From: Trichodesmium erythraeum GBRTRLIN201
GTDB lineage: Bacteria; Cyanobacteriota; Cyanobacteriia; Cyanobacteriales; Microcoleaceae
DNA: 64,000 bases
Assembly: GCA_018457135.1 (NCBI GenBank)
Contig: JAGGDU010000205.1
Location: 28,349-92,348, forward strand
Reading direction: 5' to 3'
Under the pieces are notes generated by a model. The model was given only the letters and a program-made list of their open reading frames with translations, was not told the origin of the DNA and made no database searches. The translations under genes and the position numbers were made by a program. Of the stretch, positions 46,912 through 57,813 are shown one piece after another; within the stretch, counting starts at the first letter, position 1; each line of letters starts with the position of its first letter.

Positions 46912-47754
46912 AAGAAGGAATAAAGTAAATTTTTTCCTCTCAAGTCAATACCAAGACTATTTAATTTTAGGACAAAGCGTCACTCCATAAATTAGAAATA
47001 GCTACTCTAACTTTTGTATTTTTTGGCTAATATTAGACTGAATAAATACTAGAAGGTAAAAGGTACAAATTTTGCAGACTTTGGTGAGGAAAAATACTGG
47101 AGCTAGTAAATTTTTATCTCTTAGGTAAATAACTAGACTTTCATAAAAAAAATGATGAAATTATATTATGTTTACCTCAGAAAGATTTTACTGAAGTAAC
47201 TTTAGAATAAGATGTACCTATTCTCATTTGAGTTACACTTTTTTTCTAGTATATTTGGCACAACTTGCAAAAATTATTCCCTTTGAAGCAAGTAGAATTA
47301 CACTTTCTTTAGCATAGAATTTTTATATTTATAAATCCCACACATCTAGGAAATAATAATTACTATCTCCTACTATTTAAGACCCATAATTTTTACTCTA
47401 AGGTTTTTTCTATAAATTTACCTATTAAAGATATTAGACGACGACTTTCCTAAACTTCCATTATTATTGATTAAATTTGAGATAGTTGAGATTTAGTCAA
47501 TAGATAATTACTCACACCACTGAAAACTACCACAAACATTGATAAGACTATGAATAATATTCTCCAAATTATCAAGTTTATTTATATTATTTTTATCTCT
47601 AATTTCAAAATTAATTTAATTACTATTATATTTAAGATACAGGGATAGTAAAAAAATCCGGGAGTTCAAAAGCTTATAGTTGAGCCTAAGTATTAATAGA
47701 TAAGAAAAAAAAGAATATGGTAGAATTATTAGGTCTTTTAAAGAATATAAATAT
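46912..47754. other. Spacer upstream of cobN, nothing recognised
   Basis: No gene, repeat or cobalamin-riboswitch-like sequence could be supported in this 843-base AT-rich stretch. Confidence 0.5.
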
Positions 47755-50700
47755 ATGCACCGAATAGCAGCTATCCCTGGTGGTTGGAACCCTCAAGCAG
47801 AAGGAGTAATTTTTATCAAACAAACTCCCGCACCAATAATATTTTTAACTGCTGCAGATACAGATATTCAAACATTAGCAGCAGCAGTTAATAAATTACC
47901 TTTTGATTTTCCGCAACTGCGAGTTGCTAATTTACTTCACTTACAACAACAGTTAACTATTGATACTTATGCTGATGAAATTTTATCCAAGGCAAAAGTA
48001 ATTATTGTTCGACTTTTAGGGGGGCGTTCCTATTGGTCTTATGGCTTAGAAGTATTGCTAGAAGTGATAGAAAAAGAACGGGCAAAACTAATAGTTGTTC
48101 CTGGAGATGACCGCCAAGATCCAGATTTAATTAGTCATTCTAATGTTTCAATTTCTCTAGTTAATCAATTCTGGCAATATTTAATAGAAGGTGGGGTAGA
48201 TAATTTTGTTAATGGTCTCAAACTTGTCGCTAATATTTGTCTGGAAAAGAATTATGATTTTGTCTCACCTATATCAGTACCACGAGTCGGAATTTATCCT
48301 AGGAAAAAAGAAGAAAAAAGCACAAAAGCAAAAGTCGGAATATTATTTTATCGGGCTCATTATTTATCTGGAAATATTGCTCCTATAGATGCTCTTTGTA
48401 AAGCTTTAATAGAAAAAAATTTAGATCCTGTTCCGGTATTTATTTCTTCTCCTAGAGATGTAGAAGTACAAAGAGAAATATTGGAATATTTTCAACCTAA
48501 AAATACTGAAGCAATTCAATTATTGTTAAACACAACCAGTTTTGCTGTCTCTGTTGTAAATGATCGAGGTTTAGAGAGAGAAATATATACTAATCATCAT
48601 TTATTAAGGCAGGGAAAAAATTTAGATATACCAGTTTTACAAGTAATTTTTAGTGGTGGTAACTTTGAGCAGTGGGATAGTCAATTTCAAGGTCTTTCAC
48701 CACGGGATGTGGCAATGAATATTGCACTACCAGAAGTAGATGGAAATATTATTAGTCGTGCAGTTTCTTTTAAAGCAATTCAAACTTGGAATTCCGCTTT
48801 AGAAACAGATGTAATTAGTTATTTTCCGCTTGAAGATAGGATTGAGTTTGTGTCAGAATTAGCTGCTAATTGGATTAAGTTACGACAAACTCCAGCGTCT
48901 CAACGTCGCATCGCATTAATATTAGCAAATTATCCTAACCGTGATGGTCGTCTTGCTAATGGAGTGGGGTTAGATACTCCTGCCAGTTGTGTAGAAATTC
49001 TTCAAGCTTTACAAGAAACTGGTTATTATTTGGAAAGTATTCCGACAACAGGGGATGAGTTAATTAAACGTCTGACTTCTGGAGTAACAAATGATTGGGA
49101 AAGTCGTGATTTACGTCCGGTTTTCCAGTCTTTATCGTTGGCAGAATTTGAAACATATTTTGCTAGTTTGCCGGAAGTGATACGAGAAAAAATTATTCAT
49201 AGATGGGGAAATAAGAATGACACGAACTTGAGCACAGATGTACAGATTAATTCTAGAGTTATTCCTCTATCTTTTATCAAATCTATATCTAGTTGTTTTT
49301 CAGAATTTCAGAAAGATAGGGAAGTAAAAGAAATAAATAATTTTCCCATTCCAGGACTTCAACTAGGAAATATTTTTGTCGGTATTCAACCTTCCCGTGG
49401 TTATGATATTGACCCTAGTTTAAATTATCATGCTCCAGATTTAGAACCAACTCCTAATTATTTAGCTTTTTATTATTGGTTAAGAGAAAAATTTAAAATA
49501 GATGCAATTATTCATGTGGGAAAACATGGAAATTTAGAATGGTTGCCAGGTAAAAGTGTCGGTTTATCTCAAGAATGTTTTCCAGAAATAGCACTCGGTG
49601 CTTTGCCACATTTTTATCCATTTATTGTTAATGACCCTGGAGAAGGTTCTCAAGCTAAACGTAGGTCTCAAGCTGTAATTATTGACCATCTAACTCCACC
49701 TATGACTCGTGCTGAAATTTATGGATCTTTACAACAGTTAGAAACTTTAATTGATGAATATTATGAGGCGCAAAATTTAGACCCATCTCGGTTATCTGTG
49801 ATTGGAGAAAGGATAATTAATCTCATAGAAAAAGAAGGTTTAGATAAAGATTTATCCTTTTTACAAAAAGACTCAGACTTCCTTTCAAATTCTCAGGCAA
49901 ATAGGGATAAATTTTCCACAGAAGTAGAAAACGTAAATTATAATTCTATTCCTCCTTTCGAGCAAAATAAGGATAAATTTGTTAGAGGAAAAGAAAGTGT
50001 AATTTCCGACTTATCTAGTTCAAAAGAAGATTTATTGACATCTTCATTATCTCTAAAAATAGGAGATAAATTTGGAAATGATGAAAATGCTATATTTGCA
50101 AAATTACTGACTAATATAGATGGTTATCTTTGTGAATTAAAAGAAGCACAAATTCGTGATGGTTTACATATATTTGGTCAATCTCCTCAAGGTCAACAAC
50201 TGCGAGATTTAATCATAGCCATTGCTCGTCATCCTAGTACCACACGTTTAGGTTTAACTCGTGCTTTAGCTGAAGATTTAAATTTAGACTTTGACCCTCT
50301 CACTGACGATTTTGCTACAATTATTAATCAGAGCTTAGTTATAGATGAAAAATCTTGTCGTACTGTGGGTGATGCTGTTGAGTTATTGGAAGAAAAAGCA
50401 GCTAATTTAGTGGGAAATTTAATTGAAAAAAATCTGATTAATTCTCCCTTACAACAGACAAATAAAGAATTAGAATGGATTCGCCAAAAACTCCTACCTT
50501 CTCTGCAAAAAACTAATCAAGAAATAGTCAACTTATTAATAGGATTAGATGGTAAATATATCCCTAGTGGTTCCTCCGGCGCTCCCACAAGAGGTAGACC
50601 AGATGTTTTGCCGACAGGTCGGAATTTCTACTCTGTAGATATTCGTGCTATTCCTACAGAAACTGCTTGGAGAATAGGGCAATTAGCAGCAGAAAATTTA

Positions 50701-51846
50701 GTTGAAAGATACACTCAAGAAAATGGGGAATATCCTCAAAGTTTAGGGTTATCAATATGGGGAACTTCGACGATGCGAACTGGTGGAGATGATATTGCTG
50801 AAGCACTTTCTTTATTAGGAGTAAAACCAGTCTGGGATAGACCTTCTCGCAGAGTTATTGACTTTGAAATTTTGCCAATTTCAATATTAGGAAGACCCCG
50901 TGTAGATGTAACTTTAAGAATTTCTGGTTTCTTTAGAGATGCTTTTCCTAATATTATCGATTTATTCGACCAAGCTGTTATTGCTGTAGCTAATTTAGAT
51001 GAACCTGAAACCGAAAATCCTTTAGCTAGTCAAGTCAAAAAAGAAGTTAAATATTGGCAAGATTTAGGGTTAACTGAAGTTCAGGCAAAAGCACGTTCTC
51101 AATATAGAATATTCGGCTCTAAACCAGGAGCTTATGGTGCTGGTTTACAAGGTTTAATTGAATCTCAAAATTGGCAAGATGACCAAGATTTAGCTAGAGC
51201 TTATATTAATTGGAGCAGCTATGCTTATACGGGAATTAATAATAGTTATAATCCCGAAAAAAGAGTTATAAATTCTCCCGAAGTATTTTCCCAACGTCTC
51301 CAGCAAATGCAGATAGTTTTGCATAATCAAGACAATAGGGAACATGATTTATTAGACTCGGATGATTATTATCAATTCCAAGGGGGAATGACTGTTGCAG
51401 TTCGTGCTTTAACTGGTAAAAATCCTCATACTTATTTTGGAGATAATTCTCTGCCAGAAAATCCTAAAGTTAGGCAATTAAAAGAAGAAATTGCTAGGGT
51501 TTATCGTTCGCGAGTTGTTAATCCTAAATGGATAGCTGGAGTTATGCGTCATGGTTATAAAGGAGCTTTTGAAATGGCAGCTACAATAGATTATTTATTT
51601 GCTTATGATGCGACGGCAAAATGTGTAGAAGATTTTATGTATCAAGGAGTAGCTGAAGCTTATATTTTTGATGAAAATGTACAATCATTTATTCAGGCAA
51701 AAAATCCTTGGGCATTGCGTGATATGGCAGAAAGATTATTAGAGGCAAATCAACGAGGTTTATGGCAGTTAGCTAATCAAAAAACTTTGGATAAATTGAG
51801 GGCTATTGCTTTAGAAGCAGAAGGCATAATTGAGGCTAATATTTGA
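47755..51846 (+). CDS. cobN: Cobaltochelatase large subunit CobN
   Basis: 1363 residues. CobN is the large, substrate-binding subunit of the aerobic-type, ATP-dependent cobalt chelatase that inserts cobalt into hydrogenobyrinic acid a,c-diamide during cobalamin synthesis; it is related to magnesium chelatase ChlH. Diagnostic stretches are IIHVGKHGNLEWLPGKSVGL (~583-602), VNDPGEGSQAKRRSQAVIID, WGTSTMRTGGDDIAEALSLL and MRHGYKGAFEMAATIDYLFA near the C-terminus. Residues ~700-780 form a Ser/Asp/Lys-rich, poorly conserved insert that makes the protein somewhat longer than usual. In cyanobacteria ChlI and ChlD are thought to supply the small subunits; none is present here. The gene stands alone with no visible riboswitch. 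Confidence 0.93.
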   Translation: MHRIAAIPGGWNPQAEGVIFIKQTPAPIIFLTAADTDIQTLAAAVNKLPFDFPQLRVANLLHLQQQLTIDTYADEILSKAKVIIVRLLGGRSYWSYGLEVLLEVIEKERAKLIVVPGDDRQDPDLISHSNVSISLVNQFWQYLIEGGVDNFVNGLKLVANICLEKNYDFVSPISVPRVGIYPRKKEEKSTKAKVGILFYRAHYLSGNIAPIDALCKALIEKNLDPVPVFISSPRDVEVQREILEYFQPKNTEAIQLLLNTTSFAVSVVNDRGLEREIYTNHHLLRQGKNLDIPVLQVIFSGGNFEQWDSQFQGLSPRDVAMNIALPEVDGNIISRAVSFKAIQTWNSALETDVISYFPLEDRIEFVSELAANWIKLRQTPASQRRIALILANYPNRDGRLANGVGLDTPASCVEILQALQETGYYLESIPTTGDELIKRLTSGVTNDWESRDLRPVFQSLSLAEFETYFASLPEVIREKIIHRWGNKNDTNLSTDVQINSRVIPLSFIKSISSCFSEFQKDREVKEINNFPIPGLQLGNIFVGIQPSRGYDIDPSLNYHAPDLEPTPNYLAFYYWLREKFKIDAIIHVGKHGNLEWLPGKSVGLSQECFPEIALGALPHFYPFIVNDPGEGSQAKRRSQAVIIDHLTPPMTRAEIYGSLQQLETLIDEYYEAQNLDPSRLSVIGERIINLIEKEGLDKDLSFLQKDSDFLSNSQANRDKFSTEVENVNYNSIPPFEQNKDKFVRGKESVISDLSSSKEDLLTSSLSLKIGDKFGNDENAIFAKLLTNIDGYLCELKEAQIRDGLHIFGQSPQGQQLRDLIIAIARHPSTTRLGLTRALAEDLNLDFDPLTDDFATIINQSLVIDEKSCRTVGDAVELLEEKAANLVGNLIEKNLINSPLQQTNKELEWIRQKLLPSLQKTNQEIVNLLIGLDGKYIPSGSSGAPTRGRPDVLPTGRNFYSVDIRAIPTETAWRIGQLAAENLVERYTQENGEYPQSLGLSIWGTSTMRTGGDDIAEALSLLGVKPVWDRPSRRVIDFEILPISILGRPRVDVTLRISGFFRDAFPNIIDLFDQAVIAVANLDEPETENPLASQVKKEVKYWQDLGLTEVQAKARSQYRIFGSKPGAYGAGLQGLIESQNWQDDQDLARAYINWSSYAYTGINNSYNPEKRVINSPEVFSQRLQQMQIVLHNQDNREHDLLDSDDYYQFQGGMTVAVRALTGKNPHTYFGDNSLPENPKVRQLKEEIARVYRSRVVNPKWIAGVMRHGYKGAFEMAATIDYLFAYDATAKCVEDFMYQGVAEAYIFDENVQSFIQAKNPWALRDMAERLLEANQRGLWQLANQKTLDKLRAIALEAEGIIEANI

Positions 51847-52472
51847 TGTAAATAACTCTTAGTTAATCATTATCAATTCAAACAAAAAAACTTTCGCCAG
51901 AGGAATTTATTATATTATTATATTTTTTATAAAGAATTTAAAAAAAATATAACTATATCAGATATGATGATATTAATAATACAGAAATTAAACGAGATCT
52001 AGAGCAAAAAATTCAAACTAAGTTAAAGGATATAAAAAAAGTTGAATAGCACCTAAATGATAAATGGCAAAACGTAAAATAACTTTATAAGCAAAGTGAA
52101 TCTCATCTGAAAACTTTTACTATGGTTTAACCAATAATTCCGAGATTAAGAAAATTAAAGTTATCAAAATATCTTGCTTTAATCTAAGTTAAATAAGGAG
52201 AATATCCCGAAAATATAACCTAATTTTTAGAAGAATTTATACTTAAATTTTTATGCGCATTAAGAGGATAATAATTTACACCTAATCAGTCTAATGTCTA
52301 AGATATTAATTGTAAATTAATTGTTTCTAAGATTAAATAATAGGAAAATAAATGATAAGTATACTAATAAAATGATTGATAAAAATAATTATTATTGAGT
52401 TTTTGTGCATAATTAAAAAAACTCTTAAATCCAAGTTAAACTAATACTAGTAATAATTACTAAGAGGCAAAA
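51847..52472. other. Spacer after cobN, nothing recognised
   Basis: AT-rich with stops in all frames. No gene or repeat is supported. Confidence 0.45.
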
Positions 52473-53057
52473 ATGACAACAATTTTACCTAGAGAAAAAA
52501 AGATAATTTCTATTCCCCCCCCTAGCAAATGGAGATAGCCTTACCTCCTTAGAATTTGAGCGACGTTACAATGTAATGCCACAGCTAAAAAAGCCCAACT
52601 TATTGAAGGAAAAGTTTATATGGCCTCACCATTAAGATTTGAACCTCATGCCGAAACTCATGCTAATTTAATAATTTGGTTGGGTAATTATAAAGTAGTG
52701 ACTTCTAGTGTAAGATTGGAAGATAATCCTACGGTGCCACTCGACCTTGACAATGAACCCCAAGCAGATGCAGTCTTACTCATAGATAGTCAGTGTGGAG
52801 GGCAGTCCTGCTTGAGTAATGATGGATATATTGAAGGGCCACCCGAACTTGTGGCCGAAAGAGCAGCTAGTACAGCAAATATTAACTTACGGGATAAAAA
52901 ATGAGCTTATCTTTGGATAATAACATAATTCAAAGCCTTATATTTCTTTGATTATGGCTAGCAGTTTCAGCGCTTTTAGCTAGAGATATGGCAGAAGTTC
53001 TCAAAAATCTACAAGCTGGGTTAGCTTCTGAGAAACACCATAATTTTCAACTTTAAT
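52473..53057 (+). pseudogene. Uma2-family endonuclease, frameshifted and internally deleted
   Basis: The start is MTTILPREKKIISIPPP. A frameshift in the C-run near 52518 leads to PPLANGDSLTSLEFERRYNV, and a second in an A-run near 52590 restores KAQLIEGKVYMASPLRFEPH. Coding then runs through HANLIIWLGNYKV, DLDNEPQADAVLLIDSQCGG and GPPELVAERAASTANINL to a stop at 52904. The usual EAYRRNGVQEYIVW region is missing, and the C-terminal tail LWLAVSALLARDMAEVLKNL reappears at about 52951-53057. The catalytic QPDAV motif has Ala for Pro. Uma2/DUF820 proteins are restriction-like nucleases that are very abundant in cyanobacteria. This copy is dead. Confidence 0.83.
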
Positions 53058-53129
53058 ATTCTCAAATTTCTTGCAGTTTAGACTTAAATAAAAGAGCAAT
53101 TGATTATTTAGAAAATGTCGATAGTTTTA

Positions 53130-53345
53130 CCAAAATTGAAAATTAAATGGGAAAGCCTTCTAAATATATTTTAGAGAAGGTTTAGAAATAGAGATTAATA
53201 GATAAAGCTAACAAATTTGGAGTCAGACTAAGGGCTATATATTATGCTTTGAAAAAAAAATCAAAGTTACAAAAAAAACAACTTCATTATTTGGTTAAAA
53301 ATTAGGAGAAGGGGATATTATTCAGTTTTCGATATATCAAATTAA
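53130..53345 (+). pseudogene. IS630-family transposase relic (N-terminal fragment)
   Basis: Frames give LPKLKIKWESLLN, then RLIDKANKFGVRLRAIYYAL followed by KKKSKLQKKQLHYLV. This matches the 'DARLIDRAKKFGVR..AIFYALKKMKI.RKKKQL.Y' helix-turn-helix segment of a common cyanobacterial IS630 transposase. Stops split it and the catalytic part is lost. It lies about 300 bases upstream of urtA. Confidence 0.68.
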
Positions 53346-53654
53346 GATTGAGAGCTACTTGGAGAAATTAATGTTTTTCAGTTCTTAATCTTTTTTTTAA
53401 TTGAAAATTTTAGTAGTATTAACAGTAGATAAATATAGACAAATTAATTATTATTTTCCATCATATATGAACTACGAAACTATACTATTCACATCATTTA
53501 CGCCAAGGAACTAATTGTAGTTTAAATAATAGGAATTAATCAGTAAAACACACCATATATAGTGGTATTGCATAATTATTGATAATCAAGTTTAATTTGT
53601 CATTAATTATAGTACAGTTAAGTTTGTAATTCATCATAGTAGAGTTCTATTTTT

Positions 53655-54926
53655 ATGAATAAAGGATTAAAACGTAGGAAATTCTTAATTTATAGTTCGG
53701 CTGCTCTAGGTACCAGTATTTTTCTCAAATCTTGTAGTAATAATAATAATACCACAACTAAAGATGACAAAATTAAAGTAGGTATTCTCCATTCTCTCAG
53801 TGGCACAATGGCAATTAGCGAAACTACAGTAGTTGAAGCTGAAAAATTAGCAATTGAAGAAATAAATGCTGCTGGTGGTGTATTAGGTAAGCAAATAGAA
53901 GCAATTGTCGAAGATGGTGCTTCTGACTGGCCAACTTTTGCAGAAAAGGCAAATAAACTTATCGATCAAGACCAGGTAGTTACTGTTTTTGGTTGTTGGA
54001 CTTCTGCTTCCCGGAAGTCAGTTTTGCCTGTTTTTGAATCTAAGAATCATATGCTTTGGTATCCCGTCCAATATGAGGGTCAAGAATGCTCCAAAAATAT
54101 TTTTTATACAGGTGCTGCTCCTAACCAACAAATTGAACCTGCTGTAAATTGGTTATTAGAAAATAAGGGAAAAGAATTTTTCTTAGTTGGTTCTGATTAT
54201 GTTTTTCCTCGTACTGCAAATACAATTATTAAAGAGCAGTTAAAGGCTAAAGGAGGTACGACTATTGGTGAAGATTATTTACCTTTAGGAAATACAGAAG
54301 TTACTCCAATTATTACTAAAATTAAACAAGCTTTACCTAATGGTGGAGTAATTTTTAATAGTCTTAATGGCGATAGTAATGTGGCATTTTTTAAGCAGTT
54401 AAAAAGCACTGGTATTACTCCTGAAAAATACCCTGTTATGTCGGTGAGTATTGCTGAGGAAGAAGTTAGACAAATTGGTAAAGATTTTCTTGTAGGTCAT
54501 TATGCTGCTTGGAATTATTTCCAAACTGTTGAGACAGAAACTAATAAAAAATGGGTGGAAAGTTTTAAAGCAAAATATGGTACAGACCGAGTTACAAATG
54601 ACCCGATGGAAGCTGCTTATATTATGGTTTATCTTTGGAAGCAAGCAGTAGAGAAGGCTGGTACAGCTGATAATTTGGAAGCAGTAAGAATAGCGGCTAT
54701 CGGACAAACTTTTGATGCTCCTGAAGGTTTGGTTACGATGAATGTTAATCATCATATTTCTAAGACTGTAAGAATAGGTCAAGTTCGTGATGATGGTTTA
54801 TTTAATATAGTTTGGTCTACTAAAAAACCCATTGCACCTGTACCCTGGAATCAATTTGTGCCAGCAACTAAGGGATTTAGTTGTGATTGGAGTGACCCTA
54901 ACAAAGGCGGTAAATTTAAAACTTAA
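53655..54926 (+). CDS. urtA: Urea ABC transporter substrate-binding protein
   Basis: 423 residues. A twin-arginine-like and lipoprotein-like N-terminus, [20 protein letters not shown] followed by SCSNNNN, suggests a lipid-anchored periplasmic protein. The mature part is a periplasmic binding protein of the Leu/Ile/Val-urea group: [60 protein letters not shown], and [20 protein letters not shown] near the C-terminus, all characteristic of UrtA. It binds urea and delivers it to UrtB/UrtC, with UrtD/UrtE as ATPases. Unlike the compact urt operons of many cyanobacteria, urtB follows only after about 1.08 kb. No convincing NtcA box was found in the 200 bases before it. Confidence 0.95.
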   Translation: MNKGLKRRKFLIYSSAALGTSIFLKSCSNNNNTTTKDDKIKVGILHSLSGTMAISETTVVEAEKLAIEEINAAGGVLGKQIEAIVEDGASDWPTFAEKANKLIDQDQVVTVFGCWTSASRKSVLPVFESKNHMLWYPVQYEGQECSKNIFYTGAAPNQQIEPAVNWLLENKGKEFFLVGSDYVFPRTANTIIKEQLKAKGGTTIGEDYLPLGNTEVTPIITKIKQALPNGGVIFNSLNGDSNVAFFKQLKSTGITPEKYPVMSVSIAEEEVRQIGKDFLVGHYAAWNYFQTVETETNKKWVESFKAKYGTDRVTNDPMEAAYIMVYLWKQAVEKAGTADNLEAVRIAAIGQTFDAPEGLVTMNVNHHISKTVRIGQVRDDGLFNIVWSTKKPIAPVPWNQFVPATKGFSCDWSDPNKGGKFKT

Positions 54927-56008
54927 ACAGTTAATAGTTAACAATTAAGCATTTAATTTTTAGTAATTAGCTCTCAAAATTTTGATGAATTAAGTAAGGA
55001 TTTGTTGTAGAAAAATTATATTAATTAAGTTGCTTCTATTTATTTTATAAATTATCTTAAATAGAGGAAGAATAATTTTTTTTTAAATACAATACTTAGT
55101 AATTATAATCTAGTTTAAGGCTAAAAGCTGATAGCTGAATCCTGATATTAATATTTCTCATAAATTTCACTTAGGAAACTCCATAATAATTAGTAATTAT
55201 TAATATTTACAGCAGGTTAAATGCATTTAATTATATATATATAGCCATCCTATTTTTATTTTATTTGTGTGTAAAATTTTACTGCTTTTTGAGATAATAG
55301 TTTAGAGTCAATAGGTAATTAATAATAGTTTCAAATTTGATTTCTAGTTCTTGAGTTGTCACAACCTATTTGGAGTTAATAGAAGTGTTTATTGAGTTTA
55401 ATGAACACTATATAATAATCAATAATAAAATGTGATAATAAAACTTTAGAGGTTTAGTTTCCAAGTCCCGTTTTCACTTAGCTTTGGAAACTAAACAGCG
55501 TTAAATCAAATATTAAAACCTATTTAAATCCTATCTGAAGAGTAAAATCAATGGATGGCTTGAAGGTAGCAGGAACTAAGATTTGGAGCTATTCTTTTCA
55601 GAAGGCTTATCATTTTCTATGCAGAATTTAGAATTGCTATATATATAAAATCAATTGTCAATAAGCATAATAGGACTAGGTTTATTTATAACTTTCCCTA
55701 GTTTATTGAAAATATGGTCTGACTCTGTAGATTTACAGCAGTTTTTAATCCAATGAGGTACAACTATTTACGGTTTTAGGAAATAGGAAATAGGTAAAAA
55801 GATGGAGATAAAATTTAACCTCACTATCTTAACAATTGCTGTAATACTTGATGTAATTTAATTCCTTATTTGGTATTCATAAAATAGCCAGGAGAGCATA
55901 AATATTTAGTTTTCCAATTTTCCCTATTGCTGAAGGTCTTATAAGGTATCTGTTGTCCTTTCCTTGTGACCATTTTCCCTATTTCCTAAAAACTCACCCC
56001 TAATTGTA
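54927..56008. other. 1.08 kb spacer within the urt cluster
   Basis: No gene. It includes a perfect 13-bp inverted repeat at 55452-55496 and an AAAGCTGATAGCTGAATCCT word at 55123. The remainder shows stops in all frames. Confidence 0.55.
55452..55496. repeat. Perfect 13-bp inverted repeat between urtA and urtB
   Basis: GTTTAGTTTCCAA (55452-55464) and TTGGAAACTAAAC (55484-55496) pair exactly around a 19-base loop. There is no T-run after either side, so a simple terminator is unlikely. It could be a structured leader RNA, a protein-binding site or a small repeat element. Confidence 0.75.
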
Positions 56009-57169
56009 ATGCAAGAATTATTAATAGCTATATTTAACGGTATTAGTATTGGTTCAGTTTTGTTAATAGTCGCTCTAGGATTAGCCATTATTTTTGGACT
56101 AATGGGAGTAATTAACTTAGCCCATGGTGAATTAATAATGTTAGGTGCTTATACGACTTTTGTAGTTCAAAATATTTGTAATAGTATAGGTAAACCTATT
56201 GCTAATATTTATATTTTTTTGACTATTCCTATTGCATTTATAGTTGTAGGGATCGCTGGTTTAATTTTAGAAAAAAGCGTAATACGTTTTCTCTATGGTA
56301 GACCTTCAGAAACTCTACTAGCAACTTGGGGAGTTAGTCTGATTTTGCGTCAATTTGTACGGAGTGTAAATGGAGTTTTAATTATTGGTATAACAATTTT
56401 TTGTATTTTATATTTTGGGAATCTTTACTTTCTTAAAAAACGTCGGTCTGATTGGGATAAAATTAAAAATTTAGCAAGAGCAATTATTTTTTTCTTGTCT
56501 TTAGGAATTTCTATTACTTGCGGATTTTTATTAACAAATCCTAAATTAGTAAAACCTTGGTTTAGTTCTAGAAATATTGATGTTACTGCTCCTATTTGGT
56601 TACAAGGCGGATTACCTATTGGTGATTTTCAATTACCTTACTCTCGCGTATTTATTATTATCTTAACTGCTATAAGTTTGCTAGGAATTTACTTATTTTT
56701 GAACCAATCAAATTGGGGTTTAAGAATTAAAGCTGTTACTCAGAATAGAAGCATGAGTGCTTGTCTAGGTATCCCAACAAATCAGGTTGATAGTATTACA
56801 TTCTTTTTAGGTTCAGGATTAGCCGGAATTGCTGGTTGTGCAATTACATTATTAGGTTCAGTTGGTCCAAATACGGGACAGAATTATATAGTAGATGCTT
56901 TTATGGTAGTAGTAGTTGGTGGAGTAGGTAATTTATTTGGTACTGTCATTGCTGCTATGGGAATTGGTATTATTAATTATTTGATTGGTTCAGGAGCTAT
57001 AGCTTTAATTTTGGGAAATACGGACAGTTTCAAATTTTTGACTGACTTATTTAATTTTTTTGCAACTACTTCTATGGCAAAAGTAATAGTATTTGTTTTA
57101 ATTATTGTTTTTTTACAACTTAAACCAGCAGGTTTATTCCCGCAAAAAGGTCGAGGAGTAGAATTATAG
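56009..57169 (+). CDS. urtB: Urea ABC transporter permease UrtB
   Basis: 386 residues and a LivH-type permease. The N-terminus MQELLIAIFNGISIGSVLLI starts the first helix, followed by IIFGLMGVINLAHGELIMLG (the LAHGE permease signature), ETLLATWGVSLILRQFVRSV, RIKAVTQNRSMSACLGIPTN (coupling-helix loop contacting the ATPases) and YIVDAFMVVVVGGVGNLFGT. Eight or more membrane helices are predicted. Residues ~120-185 form the long central segment typical of UrtB. It pairs with UrtC in the inner membrane. Spacers of 1.08 kb before and 644 bases after it are unusual for this operon. Confidence 0.94.
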   Translation: MQELLIAIFNGISIGSVLLIVALGLAIIFGLMGVINLAHGELIMLGAYTTFVVQNICNSIGKPIANIYIFLTIPIAFIVVGIAGLILEKSVIRFLYGRPSETLLATWGVSLILRQFVRSVNGVLIIGITIFCILYFGNLYFLKKRRSDWDKIKNLARAIIFFLSLGISITCGFLLTNPKLVKPWFSSRNIDVTAPIWLQGGLPIGDFQLPYSRVFIIILTAISLLGIYLFLNQSNWGLRIKAVTQNRSMSACLGIPTNQVDSITFFLGSGLAGIAGCAITLLGSVGPNTGQNYIVDAFMVVVVGGVGNLFGTVIAAMGIGIINYLIGSGAIALILGNTDSFKFLTDLFNFFATTSMAKVIVFVLIIVFLQLKPAGLFPQKGRGVEL

Positions 57170-57813
57170 TTTTTGGGTAAATATTGAATTAAAAGTACCT
57201 ACTAAACTAGGAAAGTTTTTCTACAAAAATTTATATCCATAGTAATTATTATATCTAAATTTGAGTACAAAATTCGTCTTTTTGAGCAGATATATTCCAT
57301 GCAATTTTTTTACAGATTAGTAATAGCAAATCAGATTATCAAAACCACGTTTTTTTATTCCGTTCTAACCCTTCTGTCCCCTGCCTGACTCATAAGTACC
57401 TTACCTTGATAAATATTGGTTCTGTTGAAAACAGATTTGGTATAATTCCTATTGTGTAAAAATAAAACTTCAGAAAAATAACTGAACCTAAATAAGTAAG
57501 AAAACACTATAGTAATCCTATTTTATTTTCCTCTAAAATATTACCATATTTTTAACAATAGAGAACAGAAAATAGTCAATGGGCAAGAGCTGATAAATTT
57601 ATTTCTACTTATGGAATTGTGACAATCTATAAGCAAGTTTCTGCTATATATATAGCAATCCTAAATCCTAAATATAAAATCATCAGCTTTCTTACAAAAA
57701 AGCTCCAAATCCTGTTTTTTTTGCCTTCTGTATCCTCCATAAGTGCTGCCCATAGTTCTCACTTTTCCGATATAATTGCTAAATATAACAACCACAAATT
57801 GTTAATCAAAAAT
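57170..57813. other. Spacer between urtB and urtC
   Basis: No gene. CTATATATATAGCAATCCTA near 57643 and CTATAGTAATCCTA near 57509 resemble ends of MITE family B, so this gap is probably decayed element sequence. An in-frame GTG at 57619 would add 65 residues to UrtC made of such repeat sequence and is rejected as the start. Confidence 0.5.

Noticed and set aside
46912..47754. Possible cobalamin riboswitch upstream of cobN
   Set aside because: No B12-box-like or conserved core sequence could be found in the spacer.
53400..53654. NtcA-type GTA-N8-TAC box upstream of urtA
   Set aside because: The nearest matches (for example GTA-N8-TAG near 53628) deviate from consensus and lie too close to the start codon.
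57619..57813. 65-residue N-terminal extension of UrtC from a GTG
   Set aside because: The extension translates MITE-like spacer sequence, and UrtC homologues begin at about the ATG at 57814.
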